Below are positions 8,020-15,416 of a stretch of 17,374 nucleotides of DNA, piece by piece; position 1 is the first letter of the stretch, and every line of letters starts with the position of its first letter. The stretch spans positions 1-17,374 of the forward strand of contig CAYVSY010000017.1 in NCBI GenBank assembly GCA_964454255.1. The letters are read 5' to 3'. Source of the DNA: CAYVSY01 sp964454255. Lineage in GTDB: Bacteria; Bacillota_I; Bacilli_A; RF39; UBA660. A program made the translations under genes and the position numbers. The notes under the pieces are model-generated. The model was not told the DNA's origin. It did not search any database and saw nothing but the letters and a program-made list of their open reading frames with translations.

Positions 8020-8041
8020 TTTTTACCTCTTTTTCATATAT

Positions 8042-8054
8042 ATTATACATTATA
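8042..8054 (-). promoter_or_regulatory. Candidate -10 region for the mrnC-rlmB-sigH-yfhO operon
   Basis: Two overlapping-register TATAAT hexamers (8054-8049 and 8047-8042, minus strand) lie 23-30 bases before the mrnC start and directly after the yqeH terminator. Neither has a convincing -35 box: TTTATT is at 17 bases for the nearer one. Location supports a promoter; sequence support is partial. Confidence 0.4.
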
Positions 8055-8070
8055 TTTAAATAATAATAAA

Positions 8071-8090
8071 GAAAAAAGAACATGGTTCTT
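8071..8090 (-). terminator. Rho-independent terminator after yqeH
   Basis: On the minus strand AAGAAC (8090-8085), loop CAT, GTTCTT (8081-8076) form a perfect 6-bp stem followed by TTTTC. The stem includes the yqeH stop codon region. It separates the yqeG-yqeH unit from the mrnC operon. Confidence 0.65.
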
Positions 8091-9069
8091 ACATAATACT
8101 TTTTCTTTCATATATTTCAATATTATCATTAATATATATAGTAATACTACATTTTCCAATTAAAGTAATAAAACCCATATCATTAATTACAATATCGGAT
8201 TTTTCTTTAATAATAAATGTTTTTTTAGGTAAATTAATAAATTTGCTATTTACTGATGATATTGTTATAATATTAATGAAATTATTAAAATTAAAAATAA
8301 TGCTATTCTTATTATTAGAATCATAATCTATTCTAAATAAATCGCCAACAATAAAACTAGTTTTTTTAGTTAATTGATAAATAATTGGTTTAATTTGCTC
8401 ACTTGGTATAAATTTTTTTATATTTTTATAATCGATATAATTTATAATACTTTTATTATTAATTAAACCAGGGGTATCTATTATATTTAAATTATCATTT
8501 ATATTAATAATGTTTTTGTCTAATGTTGTCCATGGAAAGGGACTAGATGTAACATTAATATCAGAATGACTATAATTTTTAATTAATTTATTTAATAATG
8601 TTGATTTACCTGAATTGGTTTCACCAACTAAAAAAACATTAGTGCTTGTTTTATATTCATTAATTTTATTATATAATTCATCTATATTGTAATTTTTTAG
8701 TGAACTTATAACAACAATATCTTTAATATTTAAATATTTAAAATAATTTTTAATTTTAGTATCTTTTAATGATTTAGGCAATAAATCTTTTTTAGTTAAA
8801 ACTAATATAACATTATTAAAATTATATTTTTTAATATTTTCAATGTTTTTAAAATTAAGTAAAGATGATATATATAAAACTAAATCATTAGAATCAATGA
8901 GACTTAATATTTCATTATAATTTGATCTAGTCGTTTTTTTATATTCATTGTAATTTTTTATTCGAAAGCATCTTTCGCAATTATCTTTATTAAAATCGTT
9001 AATATAACCATCTAAATTAGTATCGACATTTTGTAATTCTATACCACATCCTAAACACTTTTTAGTCAT
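8089..9069 (-). CDS. yqeH: Ribosome biogenesis GTPase YqeH
   Basis: This encodes 326 residues (Bacillus about 366). It is a circularly permuted GTPase needed for 30S subunit assembly. A treble-clef zinc finger comes first (Cys5, Cys8, Cys31, Cys34). The GTPase motifs follow in permuted order: G4 TKKD (92-95), G5 SSLK (122-125), G1 GETNSGKS (149-156), G2 threonines in PWTTLD (179-184) and G3 DTPG (198-201). The C-terminal ~110 residues are a diverged RNA-binding part. The ATG at 9069 lies inside the last codons of yqeG (8-base overlap), with AGAGGA 7 bases upstream. The yqeG-yqeH pair is conserved in Bacilli. The rest of the Bacillus operon (aroE, nadD, yqeK, rsfS) does not follow; a terminator does. 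Confidence 0.92.
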   Translation of the reverse strand: MTKKCLGCGIELQNVDTNLDGYINDFNKDNCERCFRIKNYNEYKKTTRSNYNEILSLIDSNDLVLYISSLLNFKNIENIKKYNFNNVILVLTKKDLLPKSLKDTKIKNYFKYLNIKDIVVISSLKNYNIDELYNKINEYKTSTNVFLVGETNSGKSTLLNKLIKNYSHSDINVTSSPFPWTTLDKNIININDNLNIIDTPGLINNKSIINYIDYKNIKKFIPSEQIKPIIYQLTKKTSFIVGDLFRIDYDSNNKNSIIFNFNNFINIITISSVNSKFINLPKKTFIIKEKSDIVINDMGFITLIGKCSITIYINDNIEIYERKSIM

Positions 9070-9583
9070 AGTATTTTCCTCTCGTAAAAATATTCAATCT
9101 TTCCATTTTAGCAAATTTTTTTCTTTCAAAATATCTAATTATTTTAGTCCAAGGTTCATCTTCAGGACTTAAAGGATTTACTAAAATGGTTGTGATACCA
9201 ACTTTATTACCACCTAAAATATCGCGATATAATTGATCACCTATAATAGCTACTTCTGACAAATTAAATTTAAATGTTTTTAAAATTTTTAAAAATTTTT
9301 CTTTATATGGTTTTCGAGCATTAGCACAGCAATCTACTAATAATTTATTTTTAAAAGGTGTTACTCTTTTTTTGCTTGCATTTGAAAAAATGATTATTTT
9401 AAATTCCATGTCTTTTAATTCTTCAAATAAATCTATTAATTTTTTACTAGGTTCGTTTACTGACAATGGCGCACAAGTATTATCCAAATCAAATAAAATG
9501 CACTTTATTCCATTATCTTTTAATTTTTGATAATCTATTTTATAAATACTTTTTTGATACATATCAGGTATAAAATTATCCAT
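9062..9583 (-). CDS. yqeG: YqeG family HAD IIIA-type phosphatase
   Basis: This encodes 173 residues from ATG 9583-9581, matching the Bacillus length (172). GGGAGGT ends 6 bases before this ATG; an in-frame TTG at 9598 lies upstream of that site and is rejected. HAD motifs are complete: motif I FDLDNT (31-36, nucleophile Asp32), motif II SNAS (67-70), motif III Lys at KP (91-92) and motif IV GDQLYRD (115-121). It is a predicted cytoplasmic phosphohydrolase, and its physiological substrate is not established. Co-occurrence with yqeH suggests a role linked to translation or, as for some family members, phosphatidylglycerophosphate dephosphorylation. It is the first gene of the pair and divergent from the SigK-like gene. 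Confidence 0.9.
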   Translation of the reverse strand: MDNFIPDMYQKSIYKIDYQKLKDNGIKCILFDLDNTCAPLSVNEPSKKLIDLFEELKDMEFKIIIFSNASKKRVTPFKNKLLVDCCANARKPYKEKFLKILKTFKFNLSEVAIIGDQLYRDILGGNKVGITTILVNPLSPEDEPWTKIIRYFERKKFAKMERLNIFTRGKYYD

Positions 9584-9602
9584 TGTCCGACCTCCCAATC
9601 AC

Positions 9603-9631
9603 ATTATACTATTTTTTTTTTTGAATTAAAA
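9603..9631 (-). promoter_or_regulatory. Promoter of yqeG-yqeH
   Basis: A TATAAT at 9608-9603 (minus strand) lies 20 bases before the yqeG ATG. At 17 bases upstream the -35 position reads TTTTAA, a poor match, across a run of As. The short leader would just include GGGAGGT. Confidence 0.5.
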
Positions 9632-9669
9632 GATGATATTTAAAAAATGTCGGTAAATGTTGTTTTTTA

Positions 9670-9695
9670 TTTGCCTTTTTGTCAAAAAAGGCAAA
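9670..9695. promoter_or_regulatory. Perfect 11-bp inverted repeat upstream of the SigK-like gene (candidate operator)
   Basis: TTTGCCTTTTT (9670-9680) and AAAAAGGCAAA (9685-9695) are exact reverse complements around GTCA. The centre overlaps TTGTCA, the best candidate -35 box of the SigK-like gene. That suggests binding of a dimeric regulator that blocks the promoter. No gene ends here on either strand, so a terminator is unlikely. The regulator is not identified. Confidence 0.55.
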
Positions 9696-9709
9696 GTTTT
9701 GACTATACT
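9679..9709 (+). promoter_or_regulatory. Candidate promoter of the SigK-like gene
   Basis: TTGTCA (9679-9684) and TATACT (9704-9709) are 19 bases apart, wider than ideal. TATACT lies 15 bases before the ATG, so the transcript start would be at or just before the AGGAGG (9715-9720). A SigE-type signal was looked for by eye and not found convincingly. Confidence 0.4.
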
Positions 9710-9724
9710 TTAATAGGAGGTTTT

Positions 9725-10417
9725 ATGTGGAATTTAATTATTAATATTATAAAAGATTTAACATTTTTGACAGGAGCTTATTCTAACAATGTTTTTCCCG
9801 ATCCTTTAACTAAAGAAGAAGAAGATGAATGTATAATTAATGCCAAAAACGGTGATTTAAAAGCCCGTAACAAATTAATAGAACACAATTTAAGATTGGT
9901 GGCACATATTGTTAAAAAATTTGAAACTAAAAATAGTGATATTGATGATTTAATTGGGATTGGAACAGTTGGCTTAATAAAAGGGATTGATACTTATAAA
10001 ATTAATCAAAATGTTAGAATTACGACTTATTGTGCCAAATGTATTGAAAATGAAATATTAATGTATTTCAGAGGAGATAAAAAAAACAGTAAAAATATTA
10101 GCATATATGAAAATATTGGATATGATAAAGAAGGAAACGAAATAACTATTTTAGATGTTTTAAGAACACCAGATCCTAATTTCATTGATGAAATTCATAA
10201 AAACGATAATATTAAGTTATTAAATAAATATATGACTGTTTTAACTAAACGAGAGCAAGAAATATTAAAAAAAAGATATGGATTAAATAATGATGAAGAA
10301 TGGACACAAAAAACATTGGCTAAACAACTTGGAATATCACGAAGTTATGTTTCTAGAATTGAAAAAAGGGCTATTACAAAAATATTAAGAGAATTTATTA
10401 AAAATAATAATAATTAA
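9725..10417 (+). CDS. sigK: SigK-like sporulation sigma factor with pro-sequence
   Basis: This encodes 230 residues from ATG 9725, chosen because AGGAGG ends 4 bases upstream. A frame extension to 9647 would translate the promoter palindrome and is rejected. Region 2 runs over 45-120 (EHNLRLVAHIVKKFE 53-67; DLIGIGTVGLIKGIDTY 75-91; CIENEILMYFRG 106-117). Region 4 has the helix-turn-helix AKQLGISRSYVSRIEKRA (199-216). It resembles Bacillus SigK over its length (for example IEHNLRLVAHIVKKFE, IGxDKEGNEI, GISRSYVSRIEKRA). The hydrophobic first ~18 residues before YSNNVFPDPL align with the SigK pro-sequence removed by SpoIVFB, so membrane-held, protease-activated control is inferred. The gene is intact, with no recombination element. 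SigE is the main alternative, but the NNxFPxPL start favours SigK. No other sporulation gene is in view. Confidence 0.85.
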   Translation: MWNLIINIIKDLTFLTGAYSNNVFPDPLTKEEEDECIINAKNGDLKARNKLIEHNLRLVAHIVKKFETKNSDIDDLIGIGTVGLIKGIDTYKINQNVRITTYCAKCIENEILMYFRGDKKNSKNISIYENIGYDKEGNEITILDVLRTPDPNFIDEIHKNDNIKLLNKYMTVLTKREQEILKKRYGLNNDEEWTQKTLAKQLGISRSYVSRIEKRAITKILREFIKNNNN

Positions 10418-10428
10418 TTACAAAATGT

Positions 10429-10457
10429 TTGACTTAATATCATTTTTATGATAAAGT
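10429..10457 (+). promoter_or_regulatory. Candidate rpmB promoter
   Basis: TTGACT (10429-10434) and TAAAGT (10452-10457) are 17 bases apart, 29 bases before the rpmB ATG. The -35 is strong and the -10 is weak. No terminator is seen after the SigK-like stop, so read-through could also contribute. Confidence 0.45.
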
Positions 10458-10485
10458 TATTATGCATTTATGAGGAGGTTATATC

Positions 10486-10653
10486 ATGGCAATAAAGGTA
10501 ACAAATAAAAAAACTAGATCTGTGAATAATAGAAGTCATGCGCTTAATATTACTAAGAGAAAACAAAAAATCAATTTACAAAATGTAACTGTTGATGGTG
10601 TTAAGATTAAGACAACTGTTAGAGAAGCAAAAAAAATTAAAAAAAGTAAGTAA
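10486..10653 (+). CDS. rpmB: 50S ribosomal protein L28
   Basis: This encodes only 55 residues (usual about 60-62), from ATG 10486 with AGGAGG 7 bases upstream. The product contains NNRSHALNITKRKQ and INLQNVTVDG, the L28 signature (NxRSHxxxxTKRxxxxNLQxV), then a basic tail ending KKIKKSK. It is a basic protein of the large subunit near the tRNA exit site. The N-terminus is MAIKVTNKKTRS, without the CxxC found in zinc-binding L28 forms, so this is the zinc-independent type. It sits beyond the end of the prkC-rsgA-rpe operon, where rpmB is also found in Bacillus, and is convergent with it. Confidence 0.9.
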   Translation: MAIKVTNKKTRSVNNRSHALNITKRKQKINLQNVTVDGVKIKTTVREAKKIKKSK

Positions 10654-10677
10654 AAATAACCTATAGGTTGTTTTTTT
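10651..10677. terminator. Bidirectional terminator between rpmB and the convergent operon
   Basis: AACCTATAGGTT (10658-10669) is a perfect palindrome that folds as AACC/GGTT with loop TATA. On the plus strand it is followed by G and seven Ts (10671-10677). On the minus strand it is followed by ATTTTTA (10657-10651). It carries the TAG stop of the minus-strand hypothetical gene. It thus ends both rpmB and the rlmN-prpC-prkC-rsgA-rpe operon. Confidence 0.7.
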
Positions 10678-11434
10678 CATATTTTTCTATATTTATTGTC
10701 TCGTTTTCATAAGAAAAGGTATAGACATAAGTTTTATAGTTTGGTTCTAAAACTATTTCTTTAAATTTATTTTGAGCTGAACTCATACTGTTTGTGCGAA
10801 ACAATTCATTGACAGAGTTATAGGCATCTAGATAATCGTTAAAATATTTCATTTCACAATTTTCAACATCATTTTTTAAACAATTATTCTCATCTTTAGC
10901 ATACAATTTTTTTACTTCTAATATATAATTATTATTTTTAGAACTAAATGTATATTTTTTATCAATTAATTTTATAATATTATTTTTTTTATGATCAACA
11001 TGATTATTATTTTTTTCATATTCATTAGTTTCTTTATTATATATATATAATTTTTCTTCACAAGAACATATTATGTCTTCTAAAATTAAGTTTTCAGTAT
11101 AAAAATATTTTTTGATAACTTTATCGATATTATCTTTGGTTAATTCATTATTACTATCTTCTAAACTGTTTATGGCAAATAATATTTTTTTATTATTATC
11201 AACACTTTTTAAAGTTTCTTTAGGATCAATGACAGTTTCAAATTCATCTAAAAATATATCTATTCCTAGATTATCGTCTTTTTTTATACCTAAATAGTCT
11301 AAAAATTTTTCTTCATCAATTAATTTGTTTAAAGATGATTTTTTATAATAATTAAAATATAGTCCTAAACCAGCTAAAACAATTCCTAAACTTAATAAAA
11401 TACTTCCTCTTATTATTCTTTGTTTTTGATTCAT
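10661..11434 (-). CDS. Hypothetical membrane-anchored protein downstream of rpe
   Basis: This encodes 257 residues and is not recognised as any family. Residues about 8-28 form one hydrophobic helix after a basic start (MNQKQRIIRG), giving an N-in, C-out anchor. The remaining ~225 residues are charged and Asn/Lys-rich with no repeat. Four cysteines lie in two pairs, in ICSCEE (about 122-127) and CLKNDVENCEMK (about 184-195), which could form disulfides outside the cell. The start is ATG 11434, with AAAGGAG 6 bases upstream inside the last codons of rpe, so it is translated with the operon. In Bacillus this place after rpe holds thiN and spoVM; neither is present. Linkage to the PrkC/PrpC pair suggests an envelope role, by context only. 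Confidence 0.75.
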   Translation of the reverse strand: MNQKQRIIRGSILLSLGIVLAGLGLYFNYYKKSSLNKLIDEEKFLDYLGIKKDDNLGIDIFLDEFETVIDPKETLKSVDNNKKILFAINSLEDSNNELTKDNIDKVIKKYFYTENLILEDIICSCEEKLYIYNKETNEYEKNNNHVDHKKNNIIKLIDKKYTFSSKNNNYILEVKKLYAKDENNCLKNDVENCEMKYFNDYLDAYNSVNELFRTNSMSSAQNKFKEIVLEPNYKTYVYTFSYENETINIEKYEKNNL

Positions 11435-11435
11435 T

Positions 11436-12071
11436 TTATACTCCTTTTAAGTTATCAATTTGAATCTGATAATTATCTGAATTAATTATATAACTTCCTA
11501 CAACGACAATGTTGGAATTTTTTAATAACTTGATATTCGTATCATTTATTCCACCATCTACTTCAATAAGTGTTCTTAATTTTTGATCTTTTATTTTTTC
11601 TGATATAATTTTTATTTTTTCAATAGTATTAATATCAAAAGATTGTCCACCATATCCAGCTGGAACACTCATTAATAAAACTAAATCGATTTCGTTTAAA
11701 TATGGATAAACTTCTTCTACTTTGGTGTTAGGATTAAGTGCTATTCCTACTTTAAAACCATATTTCTTAATTTCATTAATTATTTTATAAATATCTTTTT
11801 TTATTTCAAGATGAAATGTTATATATGAAATATTTAATAAACTTAAATATTGTAGGTAATGAATAGGATTGTCCACCATTAAATGGACATCTAACGCTTT
11901 TAAAGAAAGATCTCCTGTTTTTTTTATTTCAACTGGAGAAAATTGTTTATTTTTAACAAATTTTCCATCCATTACATCAATATGTATATATTGACAATTT
12001 GTTTTGTTTAATTTTTTTATACTTTCTAACCGATTAGAAGAATTTAATATTGATACAGAAATATCATTCAT
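11436..12071 (-). CDS. rpe: Ribulose-phosphate 3-epimerase
   Basis: This encodes 211 residues (Bacillus about 217), a TIM-barrel enzyme that interconverts ribulose 5-phosphate and xylulose 5-phosphate in the pentose phosphate pathway. Active-site motifs are present: HIDVMDGKFV (30-39, His30 and Asp32 as metal ligand and base), DVHLMV (61-66, His63), MSVPAGYGGQSF (134-145), EVDGGI (170-175, Asp172) and phosphate-binding GSYI (192-195). The usual MSVNPGFGGQ is altered to MSVPAGYGGQ, a small change in the phosphate loop region. The start is ATG 12071 with AGGTG 5 bases upstream, 7 bases after the rsgA stop. Order prkC-rsgA-rpe as in Bacillus. Confidence 0.92.
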   Translation of the reverse strand: MNDISVSILNSSNRLESIKKLNKTNCQYIHIDVMDGKFVKNKQFSPVEIKKTGDLSLKALDVHLMVDNPIHYLQYLSLLNISYITFHLEIKKDIYKIINEIKKYGFKVGIALNPNTKVEEVYPYLNEIDLVLLMSVPAGYGGQSFDINTIEKIKIISEKIKDQKLRTLIEVDGGINDTNIKLLKNSNIVVVGSYIINSDNYQIQIDNLKGV

Positions 12072-12078
12072 ATAACAC

Positions 12079-12912
12079 CTAACTTCTATTTATAAATTTT
12101 TTATAATTATCATATCTACTTGGTAAAATTTGAGAGGTCTTAATTAAATTTTTAATGGCACATCCATCTTCGTTTAAATGCATACAATCACGATATTTAC
12201 AATTTGGTAAATAATTATACATTTCTAACATATTATCTCTAATAGCAATAGGTGGTAATTTATTTAAATCAATTGATGAAAAGCCCGGTGTATCCACAAT
12301 AAAACCATTATATATGTTATACAACTCAACATGTCGTGTTGTATGTTTTCCTCTTCCTAAAACTTTAGAAATTTCATTGGTTTTTAAATTAAGGTTTTTA
12401 TTTAATAAGTTAATTAATGTTGATTTACCAGCACCGCTTTGACCAGTAAAAACAGTTAATTTGTTTTCAAATATTTTTTTTAAGGTATTAATATTTTCAT
12501 TGGTTATACTTTCATATCCAATGTTTTCATAATAATTTATATATTTGTCAATTTCTTTTCTTTCACTACTATTTAACAGATCTAATTTAGTCCAACATAT
12601 AATAGGTTTAATATTGTTATAAGAGATAGTTACTAGTAATTTATCTAGTAAATTAGAACTAAAATCAGGATCTTTAACACTAGTTACGATTAAAGCTTGA
12701 TCAACATTAGTAACTGGTGGTCTTTTTAAGATTGTTTTTCTTGGTTTAATTTCTGTAATAATTCTGTTTTCTTCATCAAATAAAACATTATCTCCTACCA
12801 TAGGTGAAATATTATTGGTTCTGAATTTTCCTCTTGCTTTGCAAACAAAAACATTATTATTAGCAAAAACAGTCCAATCATTACTTATGCTTTTTATTAT
12901 TATTCCTTCCAT
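12079..12912 (-). CDS. rsgA: Ribosome small-subunit GTPase RsgA
   Basis: This encodes 277 residues from ATG 12912-12910 (MEGIIIKSIS). AGGA in the last codons of prkC lies 4 bases upstream, and the ATG follows the prkC stop by one base. A longer frame reaching into prkC is rejected. An OB-fold domain (1-65) comes first. The permuted GTPase follows: G4 TKLD (108-111), G1 GQSGAGKST (157-165), G2 around GRGKHTTRH (186-194) and G3 DTPG (207-210). The C-terminal zinc site is Cys238, Cys243, His245, Cys251. RsgA (YloQ/CpgA) acts late in 30S maturation; in Bacillus it is also a PrkC phosphorylation substrate and affects cell-wall metabolism. The gene order fits that link. Confidence 0.94.
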   Translation of the reverse strand: MEGIIIKSISNDWTVFANNNVFVCKARGKFRTNNISPMVGDNVLFDEENRIITEIKPRKTILKRPPVTNVDQALIVTSVKDPDFSSNLLDKLLVTISYNNIKPIICWTKLDLLNSSERKEIDKYINYYENIGYESITNENINTLKKIFENKLTVFTGQSGAGKSTLINLLNKNLNLKTNEISKVLGRGKHTTRHVELYNIYNGFIVDTPGFSSIDLNKLPPIAIRDNMLEMYNYLPNCKYRDCMHLNEDGCAIKNLIKTSQILPSRYDNYKKFINRS

Positions 12913-12913
12913 T

Positions 12914-14665
12914 TTATCCTGCATTTGGAACAACATCTTGTAAAATGTCGCCATCTGTTTTTGGTTTAGATGCAACAACTACTTTTAATGTTGTGCCTTG
13001 AACTATCTTGGATTTAGCAGCACGACTTTGTGATAAAACTAATCCTTCTGCATATTCAGTTGTTTCTCTATATTCTATTTCTAAATTGATATTATATTCA
13101 GTAGCAAATGCTTGAGTATCGCTTAATGTCCAGCCTTCACTAACCATATCCGGATACTCACTAACAATATTAGGAATATATAAGGTTACGGTATCGCCTT
13201 TTACTAATTTAGTATCTTTGGCTGGTGTTTGTTCAATAATTATATCTGCTTTATCTTTGTAATCTTCTTTTTTTTCAACATCTTTCTTTTCTACTAAAAC
13301 ATGCAATCCATTCACATTTTCTAATAAAGTTTTTATTTCAATATAATTCTTACCGACAAATTCTTCCATCATATAATACTTTGTTCCTGATGATTGAATT
13401 AATGTAATTTCAGTTGTTTCTTTAACGGTTCTTCCAATACTTGGATTAGTTCCTATAATGAGTCCTTCATTAATAGTATCGCTACTTTCTGATGTCGTAT
13501 TAGTAGCTACTTTAAAACCAGCATCACGAAGTTTTTTTTCAGCATCCGTAATAGATAAACCGACAACGTCTGGAATTAATATTTCTTTTGTTTCTGATAA
13601 TTTTGGTAATAAAACATATAATCCAACACCTATTATAAGTAAGCTTATTAGAATAATGCTTAATGTCCATATCGTTGTATTTTTATTTTCTTTTTTTACT
13701 GGGCTCACTTCTGCAACTTCGACCTCCTCTTTTTTTGTTTCTCCTTTTAATTTTTCTTGAACATCATGTTTCAAATCTTTTATTATTTTTGTTTCATCCA
13801 TATCTGTTTCAGGATATGAATATACATATCTTTTTTCATCTGGATTATCTAGTGCAACTGATAAATCTTTATACATTTCACGAACATCATCATATCTGTT
13901 TTTGGGATTTTTAGCGCATGCCTTTAATAATATATTTTCAATACTTTGTGGAATAACTGGATTTATTTTTTTTACACTTGGTAATTTTTCTTTCATATGT
14001 TTTAAAGCTATTTCAACAGCATTTTCTCCTTTAAAAGGAACTGATCCAGTTAATAATTCATACATAACTATGCCAATGGAATATATATCACTTTTAATAG
14101 TTGAACCGCGACCATTAGCTTGTTCGGGAGGAAGATAATGAACACTTCCCATTACTGAATTAGTTTGAGTTAATTGTGTAGCATTTAATGCCATCGCAAT
14201 TCCAAAATCAGTTATTTTTATTAAACCATTATCTAAAATTAAAATGTTTTGTGGTTTAATATCACGATGAATAATATAAGCATCATGTGCATGTGCCATT
14301 CCATCGGTTATTTGCATCATTATATCAAGGACTTCTGGTAAAGTTAATGAATTTCTTTTTTGAATTAATTGTTTTAATGTTTTACCTTCAACATATTCCA
14401 TGACAATATAATGATTGCCTTCTTCTTCACCAACATCGTATACTTCGACAATATTTGAATGACTTAAATTAGATGCGGATAAAGCTTCTCTTTGAAAACG
14501 TCTAATAAATTTTTCATCACCAGATAAATCTCCACGCAAAACTTTTACAGCTACTTTCCTATTTAAAATGATATCGGTCGCTAAATAAACATTAGCCATA
14601 CCGCCTTCACCAATCGTTTTTATTATTTCATAACGATCATTTATTTTTTGCCCCTTAGATAACAT
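12914..14665 (-). CDS. prkC: PASTA-domain Ser/Thr protein kinase PrkC
   Basis: This encodes 583 residues (Bacillus PrkC 648), a membrane kinase that senses cell-wall fragments. The cytoplasmic kinase domain spans about 12-270: glycine loop GEGGMANVY (19-27), Lys41, Glu60, HRDIKPQN (133-140, Asp135), DFG (153-155), threonines in the activation loop (163-168) and GSVHYLPPEQ (173-182), where most relatives have SPEQ. A charged juxtamembrane stretch (275-330) leads to one helix (331-353). Three PASTA domains follow outside (about 362-425, 430-497, 498-566). The third contains an unusual insertion (EYPDMVSEGW) near its start. The ATG overlaps the prpC stop by one base (TAATG). It is paired with phosphatase PrpC. 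Confidence 0.95.
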   Translation of the reverse strand: MLSKGQKINDRYEIIKTIGEGGMANVYLATDIILNRKVAVKVLRGDLSGDEKFIRRFQREALSASNLSHSNIVEVYDVGEEEGNHYIVMEYVEGKTLKQLIQKRNSLTLPEVLDIMMQITDGMAHAHDAYIIHRDIKPQNILILDNGLIKITDFGIAMALNATQLTQTNSVMGSVHYLPPEQANGRGSTIKSDIYSIGIVMYELLTGSVPFKGENAVEIALKHMKEKLPSVKKINPVIPQSIENILLKACAKNPKNRYDDVREMYKDLSVALDNPDEKRYVYSYPETDMDETKIIKDLKHDVQEKLKGETKKEEVEVAEVSPVKKENKNTTIWTLSIILISLLIIGVGLYVLLPKLSETKEILIPDVVGLSITDAEKKLRDAGFKVATNTTSESSDTINEGLIIGTNPSIGRTVKETTEITLIQSSGTKYYMMEEFVGKNYIEIKTLLENVNGLHVLVEKKDVEKKEDYKDKADIIIEQTPAKDTKLVKGDTVTLYIPNIVSEYPDMVSEGWTLSDTQAFATEYNINLEIEYRETTEYAEGLVLSQSRAAKSKIVQGTTLKVVVASKPKTDGDILQDVVPNAG

Positions 14666-15408
14666 TATAAATCACCACTTTCTTTTGTAAAATAAGCAAT
14701 TGATATATTATCAGTTCCACCACGACTATTACTCTTTCTGATTAATCTAACTATTTTTTCTTCTATAGATAATGGCATTGATAGAACTTTTTCAATTTGT
14801 TCATCAGTTAACATATTAGTTAATCCATCACTACACAATAATATTCCTTCAACATTTTTGTCTAAAACTTCAAAAACGTCTATTTCAATTGGATTATTAG
14901 CTCCTAGTGCACGCATTAAAACGTTTTTTCTTGGATGATATTTGGCTTCTTCTTCAGTTAGTTCGCCAGTTGAAACTAATAGGTTTACTAAAGTATGATC
15001 TTTGGTGATTTTATGAAGTTTTTTATTTTTCACGACATAGCCAGAACTATCACCAATATTTCCAAACAATAAATATTCTTTAGTTTTAACCGCAATAACT
15101 AGTGTTGTTCCCATGCCTTTACTTTCGGCATGTTCATTTGTATATGCAAATATTTGATTATTAATTTCAGTTGCGATATTCCTTAACCATTCAACGGCAT
15201 TATCTTTATCTTTCAAACTATCAATAGCTGTGAATTGTTCAGATATATGGTTGATTGCGATTGATGAAGCTATTTCACCAGCTCGATGCCCGCCCATTCC
15301 ATCTGCTACCGCAAGCAAATATTCTTTATTATCTTTTTTTATAATTATCACATTATCTTCATTATGTGATCTAATTTTTCCTGAATCTGTTAAATAATAT
15401 GTTTGCAT
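14665..15408 (-). CDS. prpC: PP2C-type Ser/Thr phosphatase PrpC
   Basis: This encodes 247 residues (Bacillus 254). It is a metal-dependent cytoplasmic phosphatase that reverses PrkC phosphorylation. PPM motifs are present: DSGKIRSHNEDN (8-19, Asp18), VADGMGGHRAGE (34-45, Asp36), GMGTT (98-102), GDSSGYV (119-125), SDGLTN (193-198, Asp194) and GTDNIS (231-236, Asp233). The GDSRxY motif has Ser instead of Arg, a variation at the edge of the active site. The start is ATG 15408 with a strong AGGAGG that overlaps the rlmN stop. It lies between rlmN and prkC as in Bacillus. Confidence 0.94.
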   Translation of the reverse strand: MQTYYLTDSGKIRSHNEDNVIIIKKDNKEYLLAVADGMGGHRAGEIASSIAINHISEQFTAIDSLKDKDNAVEWLRNIATEINNQIFAYTNEHAESKGMGTTLVIAVKTKEYLLFGNIGDSSGYVVKNKKLHKITKDHTLVNLLVSTGELTEEEAKYHPRKNVLMRALGANNPIEIDVFEVLDKNVEGILLCSDGLTNMLTDEQIEKVLSMPLSIEEKIVRLIRKSNSRGGTDNISIAYFTKESGDL

Positions 15409-15416
15409 AAGACCTC

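Noticed and set aside
9670..9695. Palindrome as a transcription terminator
   Set aside because: No gene on either strand ends there; it lies between divergent starts.
9647..9724. N-terminal extension of the SigK-like protein
   Set aside because: It would translate the palindrome and -10 box, and the AGGAGG at 9715-9720 fits only ATG 9725.
12913..12978. N-terminal extension of RsgA into prkC
   Set aside because: The extra residues are an out-of-frame reading of prkC, and known RsgA proteins start at the MEGxI position.
13458..14138. Plus-strand open frames opposite prkC
   Set aside because: They are antisense to a strongly conserved kinase gene and lack ribosome sites and recognisable domains.
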